From CAYVQU01 sp964453155 (GTDB taxonomy: Bacteria > Chloroflexota > Anaerolineae > Anaerolineales > UBA11858), in assembly GCA_964453155.1 (NCBI GenBank), contig CAYVQU010000252.1, positions 1 through 6,299 of the forward strand: 6,299 bases of DNA, given 5' to 3'. The translations under genes and the position numbers were made by a program. The notes beneath the pieces are model-generated. The model searched no databases. It saw only the letters and a program-made list of their open reading frames with translations, and was not told the DNA's origin. How positions within the stretch are numbered: position 1 is the first letter of the stretch; the number at the start of each line of letters is the position of its first letter. Of this stretch, positions 1 through 5,288 are shown in pieces.

Positions 1-195
1 TCAACTTTACTACAAGAAGCCCTACTTACTTACTTTTTGGCGAATGTATTGATAACTGCACTATATCTTACGGGTGTGGTTCGCTCATGTAAATATCATA
101 TTCGCATAACACTCCTTATGCGAGAATTTTTGGCAAAAAAAGCTACAAAGCCAGATGATTTTGAGGCGATATCGTCTAGATTTGATGTCGGATAA
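1..195 (+). CDS. Possible C-terminal end of a membrane protein (5' end outside the window)
   Basis: Frame 1 is open from the first base to a TAA at 193-195, giving 64 codons without a start because the gene would begin left of the window. The translation looks protein-like. A hydrophobic stretch of about 18 residues (roughly residues 11-28, from TYFLAN to TGVV) could be a membrane helix. It is followed by a basic segment with Arg, Lys and His and then a polar tail ending FDVG. I do not recognise the family. The main doubt is that an open frame of this length can arise by chance, and an 8-bp hairpin (102-109 with 116-123) lies inside it. It runs on the plus strand toward the 3' end of intI, so it is not part of the cassette array to the right of intI. 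Confidence 0.4.
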   Translation, partial: STLLQEALLTYFLANVLITALYLTGVVRSCKYHIRITLLMREFLAKKATKPDDFEAISSRFDVG

Positions 196-201
196 TTGGT
201 T

Positions 202-355
202 GTGGACCGGTGGATGACACTGCAGAGTGATACGTAGTTCGTAGTAGGGTGTGAGTATTTATGGCAATATGTTGGCCTTTGCAGAGGCACAGGCCAAGTC
301 AGCAAACGATGAGATATGGAAACCAAATCATACGCCCTGGCCGCCCCCGGTCCAC
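202..355. repeat. 9-bp inverted repeat with nested hairpin
   Basis: GTGGACCGG at 202-210 is the exact reverse complement of CCGGTCCAC at 347-355. Nested inside is a 7-bp hairpin, TTGGCCT at 272-278 with AGGCCAA at 291-297. No RYYYAAC or GTTRRRY core lies at the spacing used by the attC sites elsewhere in the window, so I list it only as a structured segment of unknown role. Confidence 0.4.
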
Positions 356-641
356 GGAGAACTGCCGTGTACTTGTTGGCGGATCAATACTCGACTGTAA
401 TTGTGATTCGTTTAGTTCAGCAGAGTGAGGCCTAAGCTTGTTTTGAATATTGTCAGGGTTTCGAGGGGAGATATTCATCAATTTGATGTAGAAGGGGACA
501 ATACAGCTTGTGGAGCATAACCTTAAATCAGATGCTAGAAACAAGTGCGGCGGCAATGTCAATTAATGACTGACTGTCAAATTTTTTGGAAACTCGACTG
601 TTTGATTTTAGCGAAAAAGACATAAAGTGAACTTGGCGCTT

Positions 642-711
642 AACGACAATTAGAATTACTCATTCATATTGCATCATGTAAGAATCTTACCATCACTGCG
701 TCATTGTCGTT
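642..711. repeat. 9-bp inverted repeat downstream of intI
   Basis: AACGACAAT at 642-650 pairs perfectly with ATTGTCGTT at 703-711. The left arm overlaps GCTTAAC (638-644), which fits the RYYYAAC inverse-core consensus. The right side, GTTGACA (709-715), does not fit GTTRRRY in its last two positions. The spacer that should be unpaired in an attC would be paired here, so attC is not a good reading. Confidence 0.4.
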
Positions 712-798
712 GACAGACCTTGGCTTTCCCAAGTATTTTCCCAGAGAGTAACCTGAGATTTTCATCCCTGGATAACAGAAAATTTGACAATCTATTCA

Positions 799-1761
799 TC
801 AATCATCCAATGGACTTTTTACCGCCAGCGGACCACGATTTAGGACGTGAGTATAGATCATGGTTGTTTTAACATCCTTATGACCAAGTAGTTCTTGAAC
901 AGTGCGAATATCATAGCCCGACTCGAGTAAATGGGTCGCAAAACTGTGCCGAAATGTATGCGGTGTAATCCGTTTTGGGATTTCACTCAACCTGGCAGCT
1001 GCTTTCACAGCCTTTTGAAGGCTGCTGGAACTGGCATGGTGACGACGTTTCTTTCCTGTCCGGGGATCGCTCGAAATGCTTCTGGCTGGGAAAACCCATT
1101 GCCAGATCCACTCTTTCCCCGCCTTTGGGTATTTTCGACTTAATGCATGTGGCAGGTAAACAGAACCATAACCTTTTTCTAGATAGATTTGGTGGAAATT
1201 CTTGATCTGGAGCAGGTGTTTTTCAAGGGGTTTGATTGTGTTTTCAGCTAATATTGTTATACGATCTTTGCTACCTTTTCCATCCCGCACTAGAACTTCC
1301 CGCCGATTGAAATCGATATCCTTAACCCGCAAGCGGACACATTCCATCAAACGCAGTCCGCTGCCATACAGAATCTGGGTCATAAGTTTGTAAGGATGAG
1401 ATAGTAGTTCGATTACAGTTTTAGCTTCTGCTTTTGTCAGTACTGTGGGCAACCGCTTGGGTCTTTTGGCTTGCAGAACCTGAACGTACGAAGTCAGAGG
1501 AATTTGTAACACTTCTCGATACAGAAAGAGAAGTGCTGCAAAAGCCTGATTCTGAGTATTCGCAGCCACATGAAGATCATTAGCGAGATGGATCAGAAAT
1601 GCTTCGATTTCCGGAACCCCCATTTTCTCAGGATGGCGTTTGTTATGAAAAAGTATGTAGCGGCGGATCCAATCTACGTAGGCTTGTTCAGTTCGGATGG
1701 AATAGTGTTTACGCCGAATAACCATGCGAACCTGATCCAGAAGCCGAGGTTTTGTCATCAT
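799..1761 (-). CDS. intI: Integron integrase (tyrosine recombinase)
   Basis: This is a complete 320-residue site-specific recombinase that inserts and excises gene cassettes by recombining attI with folded single-stranded attC sites. The N-terminal SAM-like core-binding domain covers about residues 1-95 and the catalytic domain about 105-310. The tyrosine-recombinase residues are present: Arg137 (in LYGSGLR), Lys162 or Lys165 of the beta-hairpin, His268 and Arg271 (HTFRH), His294 (LLGH) and the nucleophile Tyr303 (MIYTH). The insert that separates IntI from XerC/D is intact at about residues 190-240, with WIWQWVFPA, then DPRTG and a KKRRHH motif. The C-terminus ends in SPLDD, as in other IntI proteins, and length is typical. 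A strong ribosome site (GGGAGG, complement of 1767-1772) sits five bases before the first of two tandem ATGs, so either may be used. It is divergent from all genes to its right, the usual integron layout. Nothing suggests inactivation. Confidence 0.96.
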   Translation of the reverse strand: MMTKPRLLDQVRMVIRRKHYSIRTEQAYVDWIRRYILFHNKRHPEKMGVPEIEAFLIHLANDLHVAANTQNQAFAALLFLYREVLQIPLTSYVQVLQAKRPKRLPTVLTKAEAKTVIELLSHPYKLMTQILYGSGLRLMECVRLRVKDIDFNRREVLVRDGKGSKDRITILAENTIKPLEKHLLQIKNFHQIYLEKGYGSVYLPHALSRKYPKAGKEWIWQWVFPARSISSDPRTGKKRRHHASSSSLQKAVKAAARLSEIPKRITPHTFRHSFATHLLESGYDIRTVQELLGHKDVKTTMIYTHVLNRGPLAVKSPLDD

Positions 1762-1774
1762 GTTTGCCTCCCAA

Positions 1775-1803
1775 TTGCGAAAAACCTATTTTGTGAATAT
1801 AAT
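1775..1803 (+). promoter_or_regulatory. Sigma70-type promoter reading away from intI
   Basis: A -35 element TTGCGA (1775-1780, four of six consensus bases) is followed after exactly 17 bp by a perfect -10 TATAAT (1798-1803). It lies in the short divergent gap next to the intI start and points toward the small ORF at 1836 and the cassettes beyond. Position and direction match an integron cassette promoter (Pc), although here it is just outside intI and must read through one resident gene before reaching the first cassette. Confidence 0.6.
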
Positions 1804-1835
1804 ATCATGAGATTTCGAAGGGTATGGTGATTTTC

Positions 1836-2177
1836 ATGCGAATAAAATTGGTTCTAAAGCCAGGACAAGCCGGAACCAAAAAAATGGTGGCGAAGTATGG
1901 TGACCGTCTCATTTGCGTACGGTACCGTTACGATGATATCAACAAGAAACGCTATAAAACTGTAGAACTCATAGAAGATGAGACTGACTGGGTTAAAATT
2001 CCAGCAGCAGATGCAATTGTTGTTGTTGAAATTATTTGGGGTGAGATAGATTTAGCTCGTCAGGTCAAGCGCGCAGGAGGTCAATGGAACCCGGACCATA
2101 AGGGCTGGGAATTACCTTATTCGCAAGTTGTTTCATTGGGTCTTGAGGATCGTATTATCCATCAGCAAAACCCATGA
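1836..2177 (+). CDS. Conserved hypothetical protein between intI and attI
   Basis: A 113-residue protein with no assigned function. I chose ATG 1836 over the in-frame ATG 1824 because GGTGA (1826-1830) lies five bases before it and the protein then begins MRIKLVLKPGQ, which I recall as the usual N-terminus of a recurrent small hypothetical protein family. The first half is basic and rich in beta-forming residues (KPGQAGTKK, then YGDRLICVRYRYD and KKRYKTVELIED). The second half (about residues 70-108) has a QVKRAGGQWNPDHKGWEL stretch and ends LGLEDRII. No signal peptide or membrane segment is visible. It lies 74 bp from the intI start, divergently oriented, and no attC follows it, so it appears to be a resident gene of the integron platform. 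A single-stranded DNA or RNA-binding role would be a guess from its charge alone. Confidence 0.8.
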   Translation: MRIKLVLKPGQAGTKKMVAKYGDRLICVRYRYDDINKKRYKTVELIEDETDWVKIPAADAIVVVEIIWGEIDLARQVKRAGGQWNPDHKGWELPYSQVVSLGLEDRIIHQQNP

Positions 2178-2218
2178 TGAAATCATATACTATATAGATA
2201 TAGATATTTTTACCCATC

Positions 2219-2247
2219 TTGATTGTCTTTATCTACCAGTAGATAAT
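2219..2247 (+). promoter_or_regulatory. Promoter inside attI driving the first cassette
   Basis: A -35 element TTGATT (2219-2224, four of six) is spaced 17 bp from the -10 GATAAT (2242-2247, five of six). Transcription would start near 2254, just left of the G2269^T2270 insertion point, so any newly inserted first cassette would be expressed. This recalls the P2 promoter located within attI of some class 1 integrons. Confidence 0.5.
2229..2246. promoter_or_regulatory. Perfect 8-bp palindrome overlapping the attI promoter
   Basis: TTATCTAC (2229-2236) and GTAGATAA (2239-2246) are exact reverse complements around a 2-bp centre. The palindrome fills most of the promoter spacer and runs into the -10 element, the usual place for a repressor operator. 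It could equally be an integrase-binding element of attI. It is not followed by a proper T tract, so a terminator is unlikely. Confidence 0.45.
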
Positions 2248-2299
2248 ATATTTTCCAACTAATTAAGGGTTAGCACGCGGAAAAAAGAGTCTTCCAAAG

Positions 2300-3190
2300 A
2301 TGAAAACAGCAAAGAAATTCGATTATGAAAAACTAAATGGTCTTTTGAATGCAGACGATAGGCATCCGCACATTCACAATCTAGATATGCCATATCGACT
2401 AGCGTCAATTTGGCAAGATTATGGTTGTGAAGTTGGAATATGGGAAGAGAACAATCAAGTTGTTGCTTGGGCAATTTTTCAACCGGGATGGTGGAATCTC
2501 GATTATGTCATTCATCCATCATTTCGCGGCTCAATTCTAGAGCAAGAAATCTTTACGTGGGGGAAGGATCAAATGAAGATGTATTCCTGCCGCACAGGAG
2601 AAGAATTTTGGGGTTCAGTCGAGATATTTGAAGATAACCCCAATGTTTCCCAAACGATCAAAAATCTAGAAACAGTCGGCTTCAAACCATTTGATTGGAG
2701 TGTTTTTCGTTTCGAGCTTGAATTGTCACAAGAAATACAATCTGGGCAAGTCCCTAAAGGCTTCACAATTCGACCATTGCATGGCGAGAATGAAATTCAG
2801 GCGTATGTCGATCTTCATCGGGCTGCTTTTGGCTCTAAAGTAATGACAACTTCTTGGCGCAAGCGAATACTCCAACAACCTGCATATCAATCTGAAATTG
2901 ACCTCATCATCGAAAATGAAGAAAAAATGCCAGTAGGTTTCTGCATTTGTTGGTTGAAAGACCAAGTTGGTCAGATAGAACCGCTAGGTGTTCATCCCGA
3001 AAATCAAGGGATGGGTTTGGGTAAAGCATTAGAAGCTGCAGCATATCAAATTCTCAAAAAACACGGCGCGCGGATGATCAAAGTCGATCATGCGAGTGAT
3101 AATGAAAGCGCCATCGCACTTTCGAAAAAAACAGGTTTTCAGCAAACGCATAATGCTTTGCGGTATTATGTTGAAGTCAAATGTGAGTGA
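2300..3190 (+). CDS. GNAT-family N-acetyltransferase with two GNAT folds
   Basis: A 296-residue protein expected to transfer an acyl group from acetyl-CoA to an amine; the substrate cannot be read from the sequence. The C-terminal GNAT domain (about residues 155-292) looks active. It has the acetyl-CoA pyrophosphate loop in motif A, LGVHPENQGMGLGKA (229-243), matching the QxxGxG pattern at Gln236, Gly239 and Gly241, followed by ASDNESAIALSKKTGF with the conserved Asn268. The N-terminal half (about 1-140) looks like a second, degenerate GNAT fold: it has YVIHPSFRG (69-77) but lacks the GxG loop and probably serves structure or substrate binding. This tandem layout recalls MshD-like acetyltransferases. 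No signal peptide; cytoplasmic. The ribosome site is weak, but the ATG is only 30 bp inside the cassette and 46 bp from the predicted start of the attI transcript. A role in drug or toxin modification is possible and unproven. Confidence 0.9.
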   Translation: MKTAKKFDYEKLNGLLNADDRHPHIHNLDMPYRLASIWQDYGCEVGIWEENNQVVAWAIFQPGWWNLDYVIHPSFRGSILEQEIFTWGKDQMKMYSCRTGEEFWGSVEIFEDNPNVSQTIKNLETVGFKPFDWSVFRFELELSQEIQSGQVPKGFTIRPLHGENEIQAYVDLHRAAFGSKVMTTSWRKRILQQPAYQSEIDLIIENEEKMPVGFCICWLKDQVGQIEPLGVHPENQGMGLGKALEAAAYQILKKHGARMIKVDHASDNESAIALSKKTGFQQTHNALRYYVEVKCE

Positions 3191-3196
3191 GCGCGG

Positions 3197-3272
3197 CCTT
3201 GCCTCAGCGCTCTGCTCAAATCGAAATAGTCCCCCCCGGCAAAGCCGCTTTGAGCAGGCGTATGAGTTGGAT
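3197..3272 (+). repeat. attC-like inverted repeat inside the tail of cassette 1
   Basis: CTGCTCAAA (3212-3220) pairs perfectly with TTTGAGCAG (3249-3257). Exactly eight bases further on lies GTTGGAT (3266-3272), a full match to the GTTRRRY core, so the right half has the same geometry as attC1 and attC2. The left half fails: eight bases before the left arm is CCTTGCC (3197-3203) in place of RYYYAAC, and it does not pair with the cassette 1 start. An additional 5-bp hairpin CAAAG/CTTTG sits at 3240-3252. It may be a decayed attC or a post-gene hairpin. Confidence 0.4.
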
Positions 3273-3281
3273 CGCAAACCC

Positions 3282-3349
3282 GGTCATCAGATATTTGCGT
3301 TTGGAGAAAATGGAAAAAACGATCATTGCGAACGCAAAATCTGATCACC
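3282..3349. repeat. Long stem-loop in the noncoding tail of cassette 1
   Basis: ATCAGATATTTGCGTT (3286-3301) pairs with AACGCAAAATCTGAT (3331-3345) over 15 bp, with one bulged A at 3293. After one C/C mismatch the pairing continues for three more pairs (3282-3284 with 3347-3349). The loop is about 29 nt. No GTTRRRY follows at attC spacing. It could be a 3'-end stabilising structure, a small RNA or a relic. Confidence 0.5.
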
Positions 3350-3450
3350 TTCACTGTGGTACATTTAAGATAATTTGCTAGAGAAGGCTTCAATTGATTT
3401 CCGGCAAAAATGAAATCCGAGAAACATGGAGTAGATGAAACCGGGCGGCG

Positions 3451-3577
3451 TGCTAACCCTAGTTGCACCTGACCTGCCTCACGGCAGGGAGGTACGCGGG
3501 GCGTTTTGCCTGGTCTGGGTTCGGTATGAAGATCATTCGGGGCAAAACCGGGCAGGCAGGTGAACATCTTGTTGGGT
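3451..3577 (+). other. attC: attC1 (recombination site of cassette 1)
   Basis: A 127-bp attC. The R'' box TGCTAAC (3451-3457) matches RYYYAAC in five of seven positions and pairs with the left end of cassette 1. The R' box GTTGGGT (3571-3577) fits GTTRRRY fully, and its TTGGGT belongs to cassette 2. Eight unpaired bases (3458-3465 and 3563-3570) separate the R and L boxes. The L stem is CACCTGACCTGCC (3466-3478) with GGCAGGCAGGTG (3551-3562), paired throughout except for one extrahelical A at 3472, the feature that sets strand choice in attC folding. An inner stem GTTTTGCC (3503-3510) with GGCAAAAC (3541-3548) forms the terminal structure. A competing top-strand hairpin CCTGCC/GGCAGG lies at 3473-3488. 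Confidence 0.85.
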
Positions 3578-5274
3578 TGCTCATCTGGTTGGTGGTAAAG
3601 TAAAATAATGGCAGTCCGTTTTCACAATGGTAATTGGTCTGTAAGAATGTCAGAGGTGCGCAATGCCTAAAACCGAACTCCCAACGTATTCAGAAATCAT
3701 CGAGCAACTACTTGCAGATTTAGATGGCCCCATCGGTGTCAATGAGTTAATAGATAGATTTTTAGAAATCCGGGTTCCTAAAACCAAAAATCCAAGATCG
3801 AGTGTTCGCTCCAAACTCTCGGAGGAAAAGGGGCGTTTGCTTGTATTTGGCTGCGATGACCTTATCTATCCACTATGGATGGCTTACGAGGGGATCCGAT
3901 TCCGGGTCAGGCTGACGAAGAAAATGCGATATAAAGGTCTGCTTCCACTAGAAGACTTTCGCCCCTACCTGCCAGCGCACACAAAATTGGATGAGATAAA
4001 ATTCATAGATCAAGATGGCACTGCATTGGATGTCCATCTAATGACGATCACCAGGAAAGTGAAATCGCTATTGGGCGAATATGACCAGGACACAAACTAT
4101 ATTCTCTTGAAAAGCTGGTTCAAACAGAAAAAAGCCAAAGGGAATGATCATGTTTTGGTGACGGTTCATAACTATGACAGAAAGATTTTCCGCCTGGAGC
4201 TAGAACCTCATAAACACCTGGATCAAGCACTCCTTGAGTCTCGGAACCAGCAATTGGCAGAAATATTCTTCGATTTATTAGAGCAATCCCGCTATGAAAG
4301 GTTGTTCTCATACGAAAGCGTTCCAACGGCCTATGTCCGTCTGCCGGAAAAAAATGGTTATCCGCCTGATACTGTGTCAAAAATAATTGCGGACGACCCC
4401 CGAATGTACATGAGTGATGGAGATATACGTTACAGCGATGGGGCACCTAATATGATCGAACGCATGATCGCGGATGTCCAGGGGTATTCGACCACACCGC
4501 CCCCACAGAAATTTACAATGACCGAGGGCAAACAAGTATATCGATTCAAAGCAGCATTGAAATACCGTAAGGGGTTATGGCGAAAAATCGAGATTCAAGG
4601 AAACCAAACCCTAGCAGATTTCAACCGAATATTGATGAGTGCCTTTGACCATGATTGGGATCACATGGGTGGTTTCTGGAAACTTGTGCCGCGTGGTGGG
4701 ACGAAAAAGAAGCGCTATCGTGAAGTGGATATCGGTTCTGTCAATCCACTTGGGGAAGGCGATGGCGCCGATATGCCTATCGCAGGTCTGGGTTTGGAAG
4801 TCGGTTCTCGGCTGAAGTATGTCTATGATTTTGGAGATTGGATCGAACACGAAATCACCCTGGAAGATATCACCCTTCCAGAAAAGGGTGATGATTATCC
4901 CCAGATCGTGGCCCAAAACAAGCCCCGATACAAATATTGCCAGGTTTGTAAAGAGAACGCTGAGAAAGCCATCGCGACTTGGATTTGCATCGAGTGTTCA
5001 AGCCGCGAACAACGAGATGTTTTAGTCTGTGAAGCCTGCCTGGAAGAGCATCACCCCGAACACTATGTCAATGAAATGATGTATTGATATTTCGTGGGTA
5101 TGAAGTACAAAGAATGGATTGTCCGACTTTCTGCCTATAAAAATCGTGGGCAACCCAACCCAAGTTCGAGCAGACCCGGCTTCGCCTGGAGGGTACGCGG
5201 GGCAAGTAGCCCAGCTAGAAGCGTAAGTTAGAATGCTCTGAGAGCAAGAGCCGCCGGGTCTGCTCAACAAACCG
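3572..5274 (+). mobile_element. Gene cassette 2 (PRiA4-like protein)
   Basis: A 1703-bp cassette from T3572 to G5274, large for an integron cassette. Its left end, GTTGGGTTGC (3571-3580), is the exact reverse complement of GCAACCCAAC (5150-5159) at the opening of attC2, which fixes both edges. It carries one gene, with a 90-bp leader and a 62-bp tail before attC2. Confidence 0.87.
3663..5087 (+). CDS. PRiA4 ORF-3-like domain protein with winged-helix-like N-terminus and zinc-binding tail
   Basis: A 474-residue cytoplasmic protein with three visible parts. Residues about 1-72 resemble a HARE-HTH type winged helix (EIIEQLLADL, GPIGVNELIDRFLE, then a SSVRSKLSEE helix and FGCDDLIYPLW). Residues about 290-405 match the plasmid pRiA4b ORF-3-like domain: YRFKAALKYRKGLWRKIEI, LADFNRILMSAFDHDWDHM and the signature LKYVYDFGDWIEHEITLED. 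Residues 426-467 form a probable zinc-binding tail with Cys426, Cys429, Cys442, Cys445, Cys456, Cys459 and a His-rich end (His463, His464, His467). The middle (about 75-285) is unassigned. The start ATG has a good ribosome site (GAGGTG, 3653-3658). Molecular function of the PRiA4 domain is not established; DNA binding is an inference from the N-terminus. As a 1.4-kb gene it is long for a cassette gene and appears intact. Confidence 0.9.
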   Translation: MPKTELPTYSEIIEQLLADLDGPIGVNELIDRFLEIRVPKTKNPRSSVRSKLSEEKGRLLVFGCDDLIYPLWMAYEGIRFRVRLTKKMRYKGLLPLEDFRPYLPAHTKLDEIKFIDQDGTALDVHLMTITRKVKSLLGEYDQDTNYILLKSWFKQKKAKGNDHVLVTVHNYDRKIFRLELEPHKHLDQALLESRNQQLAEIFFDLLEQSRYERLFSYESVPTAYVRLPEKNGYPPDTVSKIIADDPRMYMSDGDIRYSDGAPNMIERMIADVQGYSTTPPPQKFTMTEGKQVYRFKAALKYRKGLWRKIEIQGNQTLADFNRILMSAFDHDWDHMGGFWKLVPRGGTKKKRYREVDIGSVNPLGEGDGADMPIAGLGLEVGSRLKYVYDFGDWIEHEITLEDITLPEKGDDYPQIVAQNKPRYKYCQVCKENAEKAIATWICIECSSREQRDVLVCEACLEEHHPEHYVNEMMY

Positions 5275-5280
5275 TTAGCC
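5153..5280 (+). other. attC: attC2 (recombination site of cassette 2)
   Basis: A 128-bp attC. R'' is ACCCAAC (5153-5159), a full RYYYAAC match, and R' is GTTAGCC (5274-5280), whose TTAGCC belongs to cassette 3. Spacers of eight bases (5160-5167 and 5266-5273) separate R and L boxes, exactly as in attC1. The L stem GAGCAGACCCGGC (5168-5180) pairs perfectly with GCCGGGTCTGCTC (5253-5265), with no extrahelical base in this 13-bp stretch. GGTACGCGGGGC (5192-5203) is identical to 3491-3502 in attC1 and lies at nearly the same depth. Small inner hairpins occur at 5200-5212 and 5235-5245. Confidence 0.88.
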
Positions 5281-5288
5281 AGCTAAAT

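Larger units (their letters stand above)
196..798. other. Intergenic stretch with no convincing gene
   Basis: About 600 bp between the possible membrane-protein fragment and the stop codon of intI. The open frames here are short, on the minus strand, lack good ribosome sites and give low-complexity Ser/Thr/Pro-rich translations, so I do not call them. The segment does contain several short inverted repeats: 202-210 with 347-355, 272-278 with 291-297, 642-650 with 703-711, and 719-723 with 729-733. None has the R-box and spacer geometry of the attC sites to the right of intI. It may be decayed DNA or an old junction of the integron platform. Confidence 0.5.
2178..2275 (+). other. attI: Putative attI recombination site
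   Basis: The core site GTTAGCA (2269-2275) marks the left edge of the first cassette, with crossover expected between G2269 and T2270. An inverted partner TTCCAAC (2253-2259) lies nine bases to its left, which could be the L box of a simple attI site. The AT-rich left part contains three copies of TAGATA (2195-2200, 2201-2206, 2240-2245) plus one inverted TATCTA (2230-2235), possible accessory integrase-binding repeats. No long imperfect palindrome of attC type is present, which argues that this is attI and not the attC of the preceding ORF. The unusual point is its distance of about 500 bp from intI. Confidence 0.6.
2270..3571 (+). mobile_element. Gene cassette 1 (GNAT acetyltransferase)
   Basis: A 1302-bp integron cassette from T2270 to G3571. 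Its first bases, read from the crossover G as GTTAGCACGC (2269-2278), are the exact reverse complement of GCGTGCTAAC (3448-3457) that opens attC1, as expected when the two halves were one R site in the circular cassette. It holds a single plus-strand gene starting 30 bp from the left edge, followed by an unusually long noncoding tail (3191-3447) with strong secondary structure and then attC1. Confidence 0.85.

Noticed and set aside
102..123. Hairpin TCGCATAA/TTATGCGA followed by a short T run, possible terminator
   Set aside because: The stem has only three G or C per arm and the T run starts a few bases late; it also lies inside an open frame. Too weak to call.
96..562. Two overlapping minus-strand open frames (96-326 and 299-562)
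   Set aside because: Low-complexity translations rich in Ser, Thr, Pro and Cys, no good ribosome sites, and one overlaps a more plausible plus-strand frame.
638..715. attC-like site downstream of intI
   Set aside because: The left core fits RYYYAAC but the right core fails, and the L-box positions at the array's 8-nt spacing do not pair.
1570..1830. Plus-strand open frame antisense to the intI start
   Set aside because: A shadow of intI, whose integrase motifs are unmistakable on the other strand.
1762..1835. LexA box controlling intI
   Set aside because: No CTGT-N8-ACAG or GAAC-N4-GTTC type palindrome is visible in the divergent gap.
1824..1835. Upstream in-frame ATG at 1824 as the start of the small gene
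   Set aside because: The Shine-Dalgarno-like GGTGA suits ATG 1836, and the protein from there matches the N-terminus I expect for the family.
2178..2275. attC belonging to the 1836-2177 ORF
   Set aside because: No imperfect palindrome between 2178 and 2268 and no partner core site between intI and the ORF, so the ORF is not bounded like a cassette.
3166..3567. 133-residue minus-strand open frame
   Set aside because: It lies across the cassette 1 tail and attC1, where structured GC-rich DNA produces spurious open frames; the composition is not protein-like.
3267..3571. Separate ORF-less cassette between the internal attC-like site and attC1
   Set aside because: Its start GTTGGATCGC does not complement the opening of attC1, whereas the start at 2269 does so perfectly.
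4120..4916. Minus-strand open frames within the PRiA4-like gene
   Set aside because: Shadows of a long plus-strand gene with recognisable domains.
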